64,000 nt of DNA from Streptomyces sp. NRRL F-5630. GTDB lineage: Bacteria > Actinomycetota > Actinomycetes > Streptomycetales > Streptomycetaceae. The position numbers were made by a program, and so were the translations under genes. Where the stretch lies: NCBI RefSeq assembly GCF_000719475.1, contig NZ_JOGO01000019.1:1-64000 (forward strand). The letters are read 5' to 3'. Below, piece after piece: positions 25,085-33,483 of the stretch. A model generated the notes under the pieces. The model did not search any database, was not told the origin of the DNA, and worked only from the letters and a program-made list of their open reading frames with translations. Each line of letters starts with the position of its first letter. The first letter of the stretch is position 1.

Positions 25085-25127
25085 CTGTACGTCACCGTCC
25101 CACCGGTCCACGCACAAGGAAGAGCCG

Positions 25128-26675
25128 ATGACCGAGACCCCCGCAGCCCCGCCGCCCCGGCAACGACAGGGCGGTGCCACCGATTCCGCCGCCGGATACT
25201 CCTCTTCCGCCGAGGGCTTCGCGACGCCCGCGCCCAAGAACGGCGGCGCCTGGAGCGGCCTGCGCCCCCTCCTGCTGCGCCTGCACTTCTACGCGGGCAT
25301 CCTGATCGGCCCCTTCTTGCTCATCGCGGCCGTCACGGGGCTGCTGTACACGGCCACCCCGCAGATCGAGTCGGTCGTCTACCGCCACGAACTGAAGGTC
25401 ACCCCTCACGGGGAGGCCCAGCCCCTCGCCGCGCAGGTCGAAGCCGCGCGCGAGGCGATACCCGGCGGGCAACTGGTCTCGGTCACCAAGGGAGCGGGAC
25501 GCGAGGACACCACCCGGGTCACCTTCAACGTCAAGGGCCTGCCCGAGGGCTACTCGCAGACCGCCTTCGTCAATCCCTACGACGCGCAAGTCCGCGGCAC
25601 ACTGCGGACGTTCGGCGAGTGGCTGCCGGTGCGCTCCTGGTTCGACAGCCTGCACCGCACACTCCACCTCGGCGACTTCGGCCGCAACTACAGTGAGATC
25701 GCCGCGAGCTGGTTGTGGGTCGAGGTGCTCGGCGGTCTCGCGCTCTGGGCGGGATCGCCGCGAGGGCGCGAGCGCCTGCGCAAGCTGTTCGTGCCGAGCC
25801 GGGGCCCCAAGGGCCGTAAGCGCACACTGTCCTGGCACGGAGCGGTCGGGCTGTGGGTCTCGATCGGGTTCCTGGCGCTGTCGGCGACAGGGCTCACATG
25901 GTCCGCGCACGCCGGCACGAACATCGGCAAGATCCAGGACTCGCTGGGCGGTGCCACGCCCGCGGTCTCGACGGTCACCGGGCGCGGTGAGAGCTCGGAC
26001 GCCGTGGACGACCCGGGCGGGCCGGGTGCCTCGGACCCCTCGCAGGCTTCCGCGCCGAGGATCGATCTCGACGAGGCGGTCCGTATCGCCCGCTCCGAGG
26101 GCCTCAAGGGCAAGCTCGTCATCACCCCGCCCGCCGACGCGAAGAGCACCTACGTCGTGGGGGAGAACACCCGGCACTGGCCCGAGCAGCAGGACTCGGT
26201 CGCCATCGACCCGGCCACCGGCAAGGTCACCGACAAGCTGGCCTTCGACGACTTCCCGGTCCTCGCCAAGCTCACCCGGTGGGGCATCGACGCCCACATG
26301 GGACTCCTGTTCGGGCTCGCCAACCAGATCGTGCTCGCTCTCATCGCCGTCGCCCTCATCGGAATGCTCTTCTGGGGCTACCGCATGTGGTGGCTGCGCA
26401 GGCCCACCCGCGCGAGCGGAAGGAAGGTCGGCAGGCCACCGACGCGGGGTGCCTGGCGGCGCGTCCCCGGCAAGGTCATGGCCCCCCTCGTCGCCATCGG
26501 CGCAGTGCTCGCGTACTTCCTCCCCTTGTTCGGACTGCCCCTCGTCTGCTTCCTGCTCGTGGACCTGACGCTCGGCCACGTACGGCGCCGCCGGCGCGAG
26601 CCGAGCCCGGCGGGCACCGGACCGGTACCCGAGGAGAGCCCCCGGGACGAGAACCCCAAGGAGATGGCCCGATGA
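25128..26675 (+). CDS. PepSY-domain polytopic membrane protein (PepSY-associated TM family)
   Basis: A 515-residue membrane protein. After a polar N-terminus (about 1-45) come a first helix (about 50-75), a PepSY-type extracytoplasmic region, a helix pair with the SWHGAVGLW signature near residue 240, a second PepSY-like region (LDEAVRIARSEGL) and C-terminal helices with the RWGIDAHMGLLFGL segment. This is the PepSY-associated transmembrane family, often linked to iron or copper reduction and uptake. Conserved His residues in the helices may bind haem or metal. ATG at 25128 is preceded by AAGGAAGAGCCG. It shares a 4-base overlap with the next gene. Confidence 0.85.
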   Translation: MTETPAAPPPRQRQGGATDSAAGYSSSAEGFATPAPKNGGAWSGLRPLLLRLHFYAGILIGPFLLIAAVTGLLYTATPQIESVVYRHELKVTPHGEAQPLAAQVEAAREAIPGGQLVSVTKGAGREDTTRVTFNVKGLPEGYSQTAFVNPYDAQVRGTLRTFGEWLPVRSWFDSLHRTLHLGDFGRNYSEIAASWLWVEVLGGLALWAGSPRGRERLRKLFVPSRGPKGRKRTLSWHGAVGLWVSIGFLALSATGLTWSAHAGTNIGKIQDSLGGATPAVSTVTGRGESSDAVDDPGGPGASDPSQASAPRIDLDEAVRIARSEGLKGKLVITPPADAKSTYVVGENTRHWPEQQDSVAIDPATGKVTDKLAFDDFPVLAKLTRWGIDAHMGLLFGLANQIVLALIAVALIGMLFWGYRMWWLRRPTRASGRKVGRPPTRGAWRRVPGKVMAPLVAIGAVLAYFLPLFGLPLVCFLLVDLTLGHVRRRRREPSPAGTGPVPEESPRDENPKEMAR

Positions 26676-27349
26676 TCGCCGCCACCGGGCTGCGCTGGAT
26701 ACTGACCCTGCTCTTCTGCACCCTCGCCGCCCACGGCCTGTGGCGCGCCCTCGCGGCACGCTCCCACTCCTGGAGCGCCCGCCTCGCGCACGGCCTGCAC
26801 GCCGTCATGGCCCTCGCGATGTTCGCCATGGCCTGGTCCTGGGGCATGAACCTGCCGACGACTCCGCAGGTGGTGTTCTTCTCCGCCGCCGCCGCGTGGT
26901 TCCTGCTGGTCGCCCTCGGCCTGCCGAACGCGACCGAGTCGCGCGGGCGCGCGCTCGTGGCGGCTCTTCCGCACGCCGTCATGACCGCCGCCATGGCCTG
27001 GATGGTCGCCGCGATGTCCTCGGGCATGTCCATGGACGGCATGGGCGGGGGACACGCGCACGACATGCCGGGGATGGACATGTCGGCCCCCGGTGCCCTC
27101 GCCTCGATGACACTCAGCGCCACCGGCGACCGCTGGAGCGCGACCCTCTTCGCCCTGGTCCTCCTCGCGCTCGCCCTGTGGTGGCTCGCGCGCGGCTTCG
27201 ACACAGGGCGCCTGGCTCCCCGTGCGGCGGCCCCCGGCGTTCCGGGCACCGGCGCGGCATCGAGCGGCGCGGTGCACGCGGCCTGGGACCTGGGCTGCCA
27301 CGGCCTCATGGCGTTCGGCATGGCGGTGATGTTCGTCGTCATGGTGTGA
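26672..27349 (+). CDS. DUF5134-type membrane protein with Met/His-rich loop
   Basis: A 225-residue polytopic protein of about six helices. Between helices, residues about 113-140 carry a loop rich in Met and His (SMDGMGGGHAHDMPGMDM), a likely Cu(I)/Ag(I)-binding segment. It resembles DUF5134 proteins encoded near copper genes in actinobacteria. Its ATG overlaps the PepSY stop by four bases. Function is unknown; periplasmic copper binding or handing over copper to a partner is a reasonable inference. Confidence 0.75.
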   Translation: MIAATGLRWILTLLFCTLAAHGLWRALAARSHSWSARLAHGLHAVMALAMFAMAWSWGMNLPTTPQVVFFSAAAAWFLLVALGLPNATESRGRALVAALPHAVMTAAMAWMVAAMSSGMSMDGMGGGHAHDMPGMDMSAPGALASMTLSATGDRWSATLFALVLLALALWWLARGFDTGRLAPRAAAPGVPGTGAASSGAVHAAWDLGCHGLMAFGMAVMFVVMV

Positions 27350-27371
27350 GGCCACGGAGCGCGGGGGAAGG

Positions 27372-27434
27372 CGGACTCCTGTCGCACGGCTCCGGAGCGC
27401 GGCGGCTCCGGGGGGTCGGTGTGGCAGGAGTCCG
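27372..27434 (+). terminator. Imperfect hairpin after the PepSY-DUF5134 operon
   Basis: CGGACTCCTG (27372-27381) pairs with CAGGAGTCCG (27425-27434), enclosing GC-rich inner palindromes such as GCTCCGGAGC at 27389-27398. It lies 23 bases after the stop codon and just before the next promoter, so it probably separates the two operons. Confidence 0.6.
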
Positions 27435-27438
27435 TTGT

Positions 27439-27491
27439 GTGACGCGGGTCACGCGCCGGTCGGGGAACTCGCGTCGCGCGGCGTCCGACTC
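27439..27491 (+). promoter_or_regulatory. Second copy of the Crp-like/ECF composite promoter
   Basis: GTGAC-GCGG-GTCAC (27439-27452), 11 bases, GGAACT (27464-27469), 16 bases, CGACTC (27486-27491). The palindrome, its distance, both hexamers and the spacer match the element at 25031-25084, while the spacer sequence itself is only partly alike. The copper operon's first ATG is 66 bases further on. Confidence 0.65.
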
Positions 27492-27556
27492 CTGGACCGT
27501 ACGTACGCACCACAAGCACCATCCGCACCACCCGCACTCATGCCGGAGCCCCGCTC

Positions 27557-27775
27557 ATGGACCACTCGGTGACGCCGCCCGCAGGACGGCGTGCCACCCC
27601 CGCGCCGTACGCGCTGCTCGGGGGCTTTCTGCTGCTGCTCGCCGCCCTCTTCACCGTTTCGTACGGGGCCGGGCACCTGGCCGGACCCGTCGCCCCCGAC
27701 CTGCGCGGGGTCTCCCACCACGACGCGGACCCCGGTTCGCAGCACGGGGACGGCATGAGCGGAATGGGGCACTGA
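27557..27775 (+). CDS. Small membrane protein with His/Met-rich tail
   Basis: A 72-residue protein: polar N-terminus, one transmembrane helix at about 19-42, and an external tail with HHD, QHGDGMSGMGH. His and Met suggest copper binding outside the membrane. It is the first gene of the copper operon; its stop overlaps the P-type ATPase start as TGATG, so their translation is coupled. It may pass copper to or from the ATPase. No named family is recognised. Confidence 0.7.
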   Translation: MDHSVTPPAGRRATPAPYALLGGFLLLLAALFTVSYGAGHLAGPVAPDLRGVSHHDADPGSQHGDGMSGMGH

Positions 27776-30072
27776 TGGGCCGCGAATCCGCTCCCCGTAC
27801 GGCGCCCGAGCCCGGCCTCGCCACCACGGATCTCGTCGTCGGCGGCATGACGTGCGCCGCCTGCGTGCGCCGGGTCGAGAAGAAGCTCGGCGCGCTCGAC
27901 GGCGTCAGCGCCACGGTCAATCTCGCCACCGGCACGGCGCGGGTGAGCCACCCGGACAGCATCGGACCGGACGCGCTCGTCGCCGCCGTCGAGAAGGCCG
28001 GCTACACCGCCCGGCTTCCCGAGCCACCCGTCTCGCGGGTCGGCACGAAGGAGGACGAGGAACCCGAGTCGTCTCCCCTCCAGCGCCTTCTGGTCACCGC
28101 GCTCCTGGCCGTCCCCGTTCTCGTGCTGTCGATGGTGCCCTCCTTCCAGTTCCGCGACTGGCAGTGGCTGTGCTTCATGCTCGCCGCGCCCGTGGCCGTC
28201 TGGAGCGCGTGGCCCTTCCACGAACGGGCGTGGCGCGGACTGCGGCACGGCGCGGCCACGATGGACACCCTCGTCTCGCTCGGCGTCCTCGCCTCCTTCG
28301 GCTGGTCCGCCTACGCCCTCTTCCTCGGCGGCGCGGGCGACCCGGACATGCGCATGGCGTTCACACTGCTGCCGACCGCCTCGGACGGCATGGCCCACGT
28401 CTACCTCGAAGCCGCGGTCGGCGTCCCGCTCTTCGTCCTCGTCGGCCGCCACCTGGAGGGCCGCGCCCGACAGGGCACCTCGGCCGCTCTGAGGGCGCTC
28501 GCCGAGCTCGGTGTGAAGGAGGTGACGGTACGCGACGGAGCCGTCGAACGGACCGTCCCGGCCGCCCGCCTGGCAGTCGGCGACGTCTTCCTCACGCGTC
28601 CCGGGGAGCGGGTGGCCACGGACGGTGAGGTCGTCGAAGGCGTGTCCGCAGTGGATCTCTCCCTCGTGACCGGTGAGACGCGGCCCGTCGAGGTCGCCGC
28701 CGGCTCCCCTGTCACGGGCGGAGCGGTCAACGCGGGCGGACTCCTGCTCGTACGGGCGACGGCGGTCGGCGCGGACACCCGGCTCGCGCGGATCACCGCA
28801 CTCGTCACCGACGCCCAGGCCGGGAAAGCGCGCGCCCAGCGGCTCGCCGACGCGGTCGCCGGGGTCTTCGTGCCCGTCGTCCTGGCCCTGGCGGTCACCG
28901 TGCTCGGCTTCTGGCTGGGCGCGGGTGCCGACCCGCAACCGGCCTTCACCGCGTGCGTCGCCGTCCTCGTCGTCGCATGCCCCTGCTCGCTCGGCCTCGC
29001 GACGCCGACCGCGCTCATGGCGGCGACCGGGCGCGGAGCGCAACTCGGCGTCCTCGTCAAGGGCCCGCAAGCGCTCGAAGCACTGCGCCGCATCGACACC
29101 GTCGTCCTCGACAAGACCGGCACGCTGACCACGGGACACCTCACCGTCACCGCTCTCACGGCGCGCACCGACGGCCCCGGACCCCAAGAGGTGCTGCGGC
29201 TCGCCGCAGTCGTCGAGACGGGCTCGGAACACCCGCTGGGACGCGCACTCGTCCTGCACGCCGAACGCTCACTCGCCGAAGGCACGGTAGGCGGTGCGGC
29301 GCTGAAGGACTTCTCCGCCACCCCGGGCAACGGCGTCCGCGGCCACGTCGAGGGGCGCCTCGTTCAGGTCGGCGCCCCCGAGGGCGAGCTGCCCCCCGAA
29401 CTCGCCCGCGGGCTCACCGCCGCCTTGGACGCCGCCCACACTCCCGTCCTCGTCCGGATCGACGGACGCCCGGAGGCCCTCATCGCCCTCGGCGATGTCG
29501 TACGCTCCGGCAGCTACCACGCCGTGGACCGGCTCCGACGCCTCGGCATCCACCCCGTCCTCGCCACCGGCGACCAGGAGGAACCCGCCCGCGCCGTCGC
29601 CACCGCCCTGGGCATCGCCGAGACCTACGCGCGCTGCACTCCCGAGCGCAAAGCCGAACTCGTCCGCGCCCTGCGCGCCGACGGCAAGCGCGTCGCCGTC
29701 GTCGGCGACGGCGTCAACGACGCGGCGGCACTCGCGAGCGCGGACCTCGGCATCGCCATGGGTACCGGCACGGACGTCGCCATCGGCGCCGCCGACGTCA
29801 CCCTCGTACGCGACGACATCGAAGCGCTCGCCGACGCCGTCCGCCTCTCGCGCCGAACCCTGGCCACCATCCGGGGAAACCTGCTGTGGGCCTTCGGGTA
29901 CAACGTCGTCACGATCCCGCTCGCCATGGTCGGCCTGCTCAACCCGATGCTCGCCGCCGCCGCGATGTCGCTCAGTTCCGTCCTCGTCGTGCTCGGGAGT
30001 CTCCGCCTGCGCCACTGGCAACCGGCGCCCGCCGCCGCCCGCCGGCGCCCGTCCCCGAGGGCGGCCTTCTGA
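27775..30072 (+). CDS. Copper-type heavy-metal P1B ATPase (CopA-like)
   Basis: A 765-residue P1B-ATPase. One N-terminal heavy-metal domain has GMTCAAC (Cys27, Cys30). Membrane helices with the metal-binding CPC at 402-404 (reads CPCS where CPCA is also common), the phosphorylation site DKTGT starting at Asp446, SEHPLGRA, ATGD and GDGVND follow in order, and the last helices carry YN and MSLSS residues typical of Cu(I) exporters. It probably exports Cu(I) from the cytoplasm. Start overlaps the preceding stop by one base and its stop overlaps the PCuAC gene likewise. Confidence 0.93.
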   Translation: MGRESAPRTAPEPGLATTDLVVGGMTCAACVRRVEKKLGALDGVSATVNLATGTARVSHPDSIGPDALVAAVEKAGYTARLPEPPVSRVGTKEDEEPESSPLQRLLVTALLAVPVLVLSMVPSFQFRDWQWLCFMLAAPVAVWSAWPFHERAWRGLRHGAATMDTLVSLGVLASFGWSAYALFLGGAGDPDMRMAFTLLPTASDGMAHVYLEAAVGVPLFVLVGRHLEGRARQGTSAALRALAELGVKEVTVRDGAVERTVPAARLAVGDVFLTRPGERVATDGEVVEGVSAVDLSLVTGETRPVEVAAGSPVTGGAVNAGGLLLVRATAVGADTRLARITALVTDAQAGKARAQRLADAVAGVFVPVVLALAVTVLGFWLGAGADPQPAFTACVAVLVVACPCSLGLATPTALMAATGRGAQLGVLVKGPQALEALRRIDTVVLDKTGTLTTGHLTVTALTARTDGPGPQEVLRLAAVVETGSEHPLGRALVLHAERSLAEGTVGGAALKDFSATPGNGVRGHVEGRLVQVGAPEGELPPELARGLTAALDAAHTPVLVRIDGRPEALIALGDVVRSGSYHAVDRLRRLGIHPVLATGDQEEPARAVATALGIAETYARCTPERKAELVRALRADGKRVAVVGDGVNDAAALASADLGIAMGTGTDVAIGAADVTLVRDDIEALADAVRLSRRTLATIRGNLLWAFGYNVVTIPLAMVGLLNPMLAAAAMSLSSVLVVLGSLRLRHWQPAPAAARRRPSPRAAF

Positions 30073-30590
30073 TGCCCGGCACTTTCACGCGCCTGCGCGC
30101 CCCGCTCACCGCTGTCGGCGTCCCCGTCCTCGCCTGCGGCCTCGCCCTCGCCGGTCTCGGCACCTGGGCGGCGAGCGGACGCGCCGGCAGCCCCGCCCAC
30201 GTCACCGTCACGAAGGCGTACGTCTACCAGCCGCTCGGGACGACCCCGGAGACCGCCGCCTTCTTCACCCTCGGCAACGACGGCGGCTCCGCCGACCTGC
30301 TCACCGGCCTGACCTCGCCCGACACCGTCACGTCCCCCGCGCTCAGCCGCCACCGCATGACGACCTCCGGCGCCGCCTACCGGCAGCCTGTGAACTCCGT
30401 GCCCGTCCCGGCCGAGAACGGGCTCACGATGGGCCCCCACGGCGTCGACGTGACCGTACAGCCCAAGAGCACGTGGCATCCCGGCGACCAGGTCTCCTTC
30501 ACCCTGCGCTTCGCCCACGGCGCGCCCCTCACGGTCCGTGCCGTCGTGGTCCGCCCCGGCGCGGACACGGACGGACTGCCCCGCCCGTAG
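30072..30590 (+). CDS. PCuAC-like periplasmic copper chaperone, degenerate ligands
   Basis: A 172-residue exported protein. A signal-anchor segment (about 12-36) precedes a PCuAC-type beta-barrel domain. The family binds Cu(I) through H-M-x10-M-x21-H-x-M. Here an initial HRM is present (SRHRMTTSG), but the second Met position is absent and the expected HxM near the end is HGVDV. So the usual copper site is incomplete, and binding may be weak or use other residues. Coupled to the ATPase by a TGATG overlap. It may receive copper exported by that pump. Confidence 0.75.
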   Translation: MPGTFTRLRAPLTAVGVPVLACGLALAGLGTWAASGRAGSPAHVTVTKAYVYQPLGTTPETAAFFTLGNDGGSADLLTGLTSPDTVTSPALSRHRMTTSGAAYRQPVNSVPVPAENGLTMGPHGVDVTVQPKSTWHPGDQVSFTLRFAHGAPLTVRAVVVRPGADTDGLPRP

Positions 30591-30737
30591 GACACCGCGC
30601 TCATGACCCCCGCAAAGGCGGTATTTCCTCTCCGTATATGCCGGGACTTCCCGCCATGCGCGACCTTCCCGGCAATAGCGGCGAGCGGGACACCCTGCCA
30701 TGTCGCCCGCCGCCCCGTGATGGGAGGATGAGGCGCC

Positions 30738-31523
30738 ATGGAAGCCGGACCGGTAGGACGTGTGCTGAGGGCGGCGATGTTCGCCGCCGTCTCCGTCACG
30801 CTCGCCGCGACCGGCCACGTCCTCATGTCGGCGACGCCGCTTCCCGTCTGGGTGCTCGCCGTCGCCTTCCTCTCCCTCGCGCTCCCCGGCTGGTGGTTCG
30901 CCGCCCGCGAGCGCGGCCCCTGGCTCGTGACGGCTCTCGCCGTCGCCACCCAGGGCGTCCTGCACAGCGCCTTCACCGCCGCGCAGTCCGCCCTCGGCCC
31001 GGTAAGCGGGACGGGGATGCCGACGGCCGCGCGCACGACGTCCCCGTACGACAACTTGTGCTCCGTCGACGACAGCGGCCTCGCGGGCGGGACTCCGGGA
31101 GCCGACCCCGCGGCGGGTACGCACCACTCCGCCATGGCCGGGATGAGCGACATGGCCGGTATGGACCACTCCGCCATGGGCCACATGGCGAGCATGGACC
31201 ACTCGGGCTCGCTTGTGTCCATGGCCCACATGGGCCATGACATGGGCGGTATGTCCTCGACCGGCATGCTCGCCGCGCACGTGCTGGCCGCGCTGATCTG
31301 CGGCATCTGGCTCGCCCACGGGGAACGCGCGGTCTTCCAGGTCCTGCGCGCCGTCGCCGGCTGGCTGCGTGCCCCGCTCCGCCCCCTCCTTACGGCCCCG
31401 CTGCCCGCGCCGCGCCGCCGCCTGCGTCCCCGCAAGGGACTGAGCGACCGGCTGCCCCAGGGCCTGCGCTGCGCCCGCGCCTTGGAACGGCGCGGGCCAC
31501 CCGGGGTGCTCGCCGCGTTCTGA
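30738..31523 (+). CDS. Membrane protein with Met/His-rich copper-binding-like segment
   Basis: A 261-residue protein with four hydrophobic segments: three in the first 100 residues and one at about 172-195. The stretch at about 128-173 holds repeated M-x-x-M and H motifs (MAGMSDMAGMDHSAMGHM), typical of Cu(I)/Ag(I)-binding sequences. A basic C-terminal tail follows. It has its own ribosome site (GGGAGG) 147 bases after the PCuAC gene. No promoter like the two composite ones was seen in that gap. It is probably a copper storage or sensing membrane protein; the family is not recognised. Confidence 0.75.
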   Translation: MEAGPVGRVLRAAMFAAVSVTLAATGHVLMSATPLPVWVLAVAFLSLALPGWWFAARERGPWLVTALAVATQGVLHSAFTAAQSALGPVSGTGMPTAARTTSPYDNLCSVDDSGLAGGTPGADPAAGTHHSAMAGMSDMAGMDHSAMGHMASMDHSGSLVSMAHMGHDMGGMSSTGMLAAHVLAALICGIWLAHGERAVFQVLRAVAGWLRAPLRPLLTAPLPAPRRRLRPRKGLSDRLPQGLRCARALERRGPPGVLAAF

Positions 31524-31717
31524 CGACGCGGCAGGCATTCCGGAGGACGTACCCCACCCGGCACGCGACCGGCCACCGACCGGCCGCCCGGTGGCGTACC
31601 CGCACGGAGCGGCGGCCCGCACGCGTTCGCGACGGCGAGCCGTACCCGCATCCGTACGGGGCGTCCTCCGGCACACCCGGCCCCCGAGGGCCAGGGTGCC
31701 CCGTTCACCGGAGATCC

Positions 31718-31745
31718 GGAACCGTGCGCAGGTCAGGCTCGCCCC
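31718..31745 (+). promoter_or_regulatory. Weak candidate ECF-type promoter before the sigma gene
   Basis: GGAACC (31718-31723), a 16-base spacer and CGCCCC (31740-31745), 70 bases before the ECF sigma start. The -35 and spacing agree with the composite promoters but the -10 matches only at two to three bases. It would allow autoregulation if real. The region 31524-31815 also holds a distant inverted repeat of 10 bases (31540-31549 and 31662-31671). Confidence 0.25.
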
Positions 31746-31815
31746 GCCGCGTGCCCCGTGCGCCACCCACGTGTTCCGCCGTCCCCGGACCGATCCGTGA
31801 AGGACTCACCTGGCG

Positions 31816-32367
31816 ATGAACACCACGCTGCCCGCCCCGCGCGGGCCACAGCGCGCCACCGTCCTCGTACGGGCCCTGCACCGCGATGTCGTGCGGTACG
31901 TGGCCCACCTCTCGGCCGACCCCCAGGCAGCCGAGGACCTCGCGCAGGACACCTTCCTGCGCGCGCTGCGGACACTGCACCGCTTCGAGGGCCGCTCCTC
32001 GGCCCGCACCTGGCTGCTCGCCATCGCGCGCCGCGCAGTCGTCGACGACTTCCGCAGGGCGGCCGCGCGCCCCCTGCGCGCCGACACCGACGACTGGTGC
32101 CTGACCGTCGAGCGGAACCAGCCGACCGGACTGCCCGGCTTCGAGGAAGGGGTGGTGCTCCAGGACCTCCTGGCGGCGCTCCCGTACGACCGCCGCCAGG
32201 CATTCGTGCTCACCCAGCTCCTCGGTCTCTCCTATGCGGAGGCCGCCCGCGAGGCCGGCTGCCCCATCGGCACCGTCCGCTCCCGGGTCGCACGGGCGCG
32301 CAGCGCCCTGACCACGCGACTGGAACAGGGAGAGGAGGAGACCGAAAGCCGGGCCCTCGCGGCATAG
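31816..32367 (+). CDS. ECF-family RNA polymerase sigma factor
   Basis: A 183-residue sigma factor with only regions 2 and 4. Region 2 contains DLAQDTFLRAL and a WLLAIARRAVVDDFRR stretch. Region 4 has the helix-turn-helix SYAEAAREAGCPIGTVRSRVARAR. No anti-sigma factor gene of the usual ZAS type is adjacent, although a small Cys-rich gene follows. The GGAACT-N16-CGACTC sequences in the copper locus are candidate targets, which is an inference from proximity. Its start codon has AAGGACT upstream. Confidence 0.9.
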   Translation: MNTTLPAPRGPQRATVLVRALHRDVVRYVAHLSADPQAAEDLAQDTFLRALRTLHRFEGRSSARTWLLAIARRAVVDDFRRAAARPLRADTDDWCLTVERNQPTGLPGFEEGVVLQDLLAALPYDRRQAFVLTQLLGLSYAEAAREAGCPIGTVRSRVARARSALTTRLEQGEEETESRALAA

Positions 32368-32385
32368 CCCGGCCGCATTCCGGAA

Positions 32386-32425
32386 GCGTGCGGACGGGAC
32401 GGGAAGCCGCACCCCGTCCGCACGC
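32386..32425 (+). terminator. Hairpin terminator, 13-bp perfect stem
   Basis: GCGTGCGGACGGG (32386-32398) and its reverse complement (32413-32425) are separated by 14 bases and start 18 bases after the ECF sigma stop. It probably ends the sigma transcript, so the following small gene is likely transcribed separately. Confidence 0.75.
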
Positions 32426-32623
32426 ACAAGGATTGGGCTGGACGCGCGCCCGCTCCGTCCTCGTCCCGGCGGGCGCACGTCCCCCTCGGTAGTCGGCGCG
32501 GTACCGAGGGGAGTTCCCCGGTTACGCGGAGGGACGACAAGAGTGAACTCCCGGCCATACGCGGGTACATCCGCCTCGTCCAAGGCCGCCACCAAGAGCG
32601 CGGCCCCGGCGGAAGGTGTCCCC

Positions 32624-32857
32624 ATGACCCACGAGCCCAGCGTCCTCGACCTGACCTCCCTCGAACCGGTTGCCACGTTCTGCGGCAACTGCAATTGCGG
32701 CTGCCCCCAGCTCTTCGTGGACCCCGCCGCCACCGAGGATCGCCGGATCGTCCTCACCGACGACTTCGGCCAACGCGTCCAGATGAGCCCCACCCAGTTC
32801 GCCGACCTCGTGAACGAGGCGAAGGCGGGCAGCCTGGACGGCGTGTTCGCCGCCTGA
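32624..32857 (+). CDS. Small Cys-rich protein, possible metal-binding regulator
   Basis: A 77-residue acidic protein with four cysteines packed as C-x2-C-x-C-x-C (Cys20, 23, 25, 27), followed by a short conserved-looking domain (RRIVLTDDFGQRV, PTQFADLVNEAKAG). No membrane helix. The ATG at 32624 has GAAGG 7 bases upstream; a GTG 81 bases further upstream adds a disordered Ser/Ala-rich stretch. Similar short proteins occur in Streptomyces, but I cannot name the function. Given copper neighbours it could bind Cu(I) or zinc, or act as an anti-sigma partner for the adjacent ECF factor. Confidence 0.65.
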   Translation: MTHEPSVLDLTSLEPVATFCGNCNCGCPQLFVDPAATEDRRIVLTDDFGQRVQMSPTQFADLVNEAKAGSLDGVFAA

Positions 32858-33483
32858 CGGTGCGCTGCTGCGGAAAACCCTCAATCTCGCGCTAGGCAGG
32901 ACGCCGGCCCGCGGACGACTCCCTGGTGGCTCCCTCTGCCTCAAAGCTACTCGTGGGCAGTGGGGGCCACGTCCGCCCCCGCGAGCATCGAGTGCCACCC
33001 CCCCAAGGCTGATCGCTTTCACGCCGGCGTGTTCATCGCCCCGGCGGCTTCCTCATCACCGTGGCCCCCACAACAAGCCTGCTTGTACGACTCCCGCCGT
33101 GCTCGGCTGAGTACGCCGACGCGCACTTGTCTGAGGGCAGTCGGCCCGCGTCTCCCTCCTCGCTTCACTCAACCGGTCGCGATCCGTGGCAGAGGGTTTG
33201 CACGGCCTCGGAACTGCGGAGGTGGCCCAAGGGGGTCGCGGCGCACGTGATGTGGGCAGTCGGTCTGGCCGCGGCGCCTGGCCGACACCAAGATGGACGA
33301 GGGCCATAACGGCGCCGTAGGCGGTGAGGCGACGGGTGATGGCCGGGCCCAGGCCGTCGGTTGCGCCCGGCGACCAAGGCGGTGCGGCAGTTGGAGAGGC
33401 GGCTGGGAAACACCAGCCCTCCTCAGCGCGTCGCGCGTGGGATTCCTTGAAGGCAGTCGCCCTCCCATGTTGCTGCTCGTTGA
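32858..33483. other. Intergenic stretch without a supportable gene
   Basis: Several short frames exist on both strands, but none has protein-like composition, a ribosome site and codon use typical of the neighbours. No clear hairpin, tRNA or repeat was seen. The sequence becomes less GC-rich toward the next gene, which may mark a boundary of acquired DNA. Confidence 0.5.

Noticed and set aside
31540..31671. 10-bp inverted repeat CCGGAGGACG/CGTCCTCCGG as an operator or terminator
   Set aside because: The arms are over 110 bases apart in very GC-rich sequence, where such matches are expected by chance.
32858..33483. Short frames between the Cys-rich gene and the TTA gene
   Set aside because: None has a ribosome site, sensible codon use or protein-like sequence.
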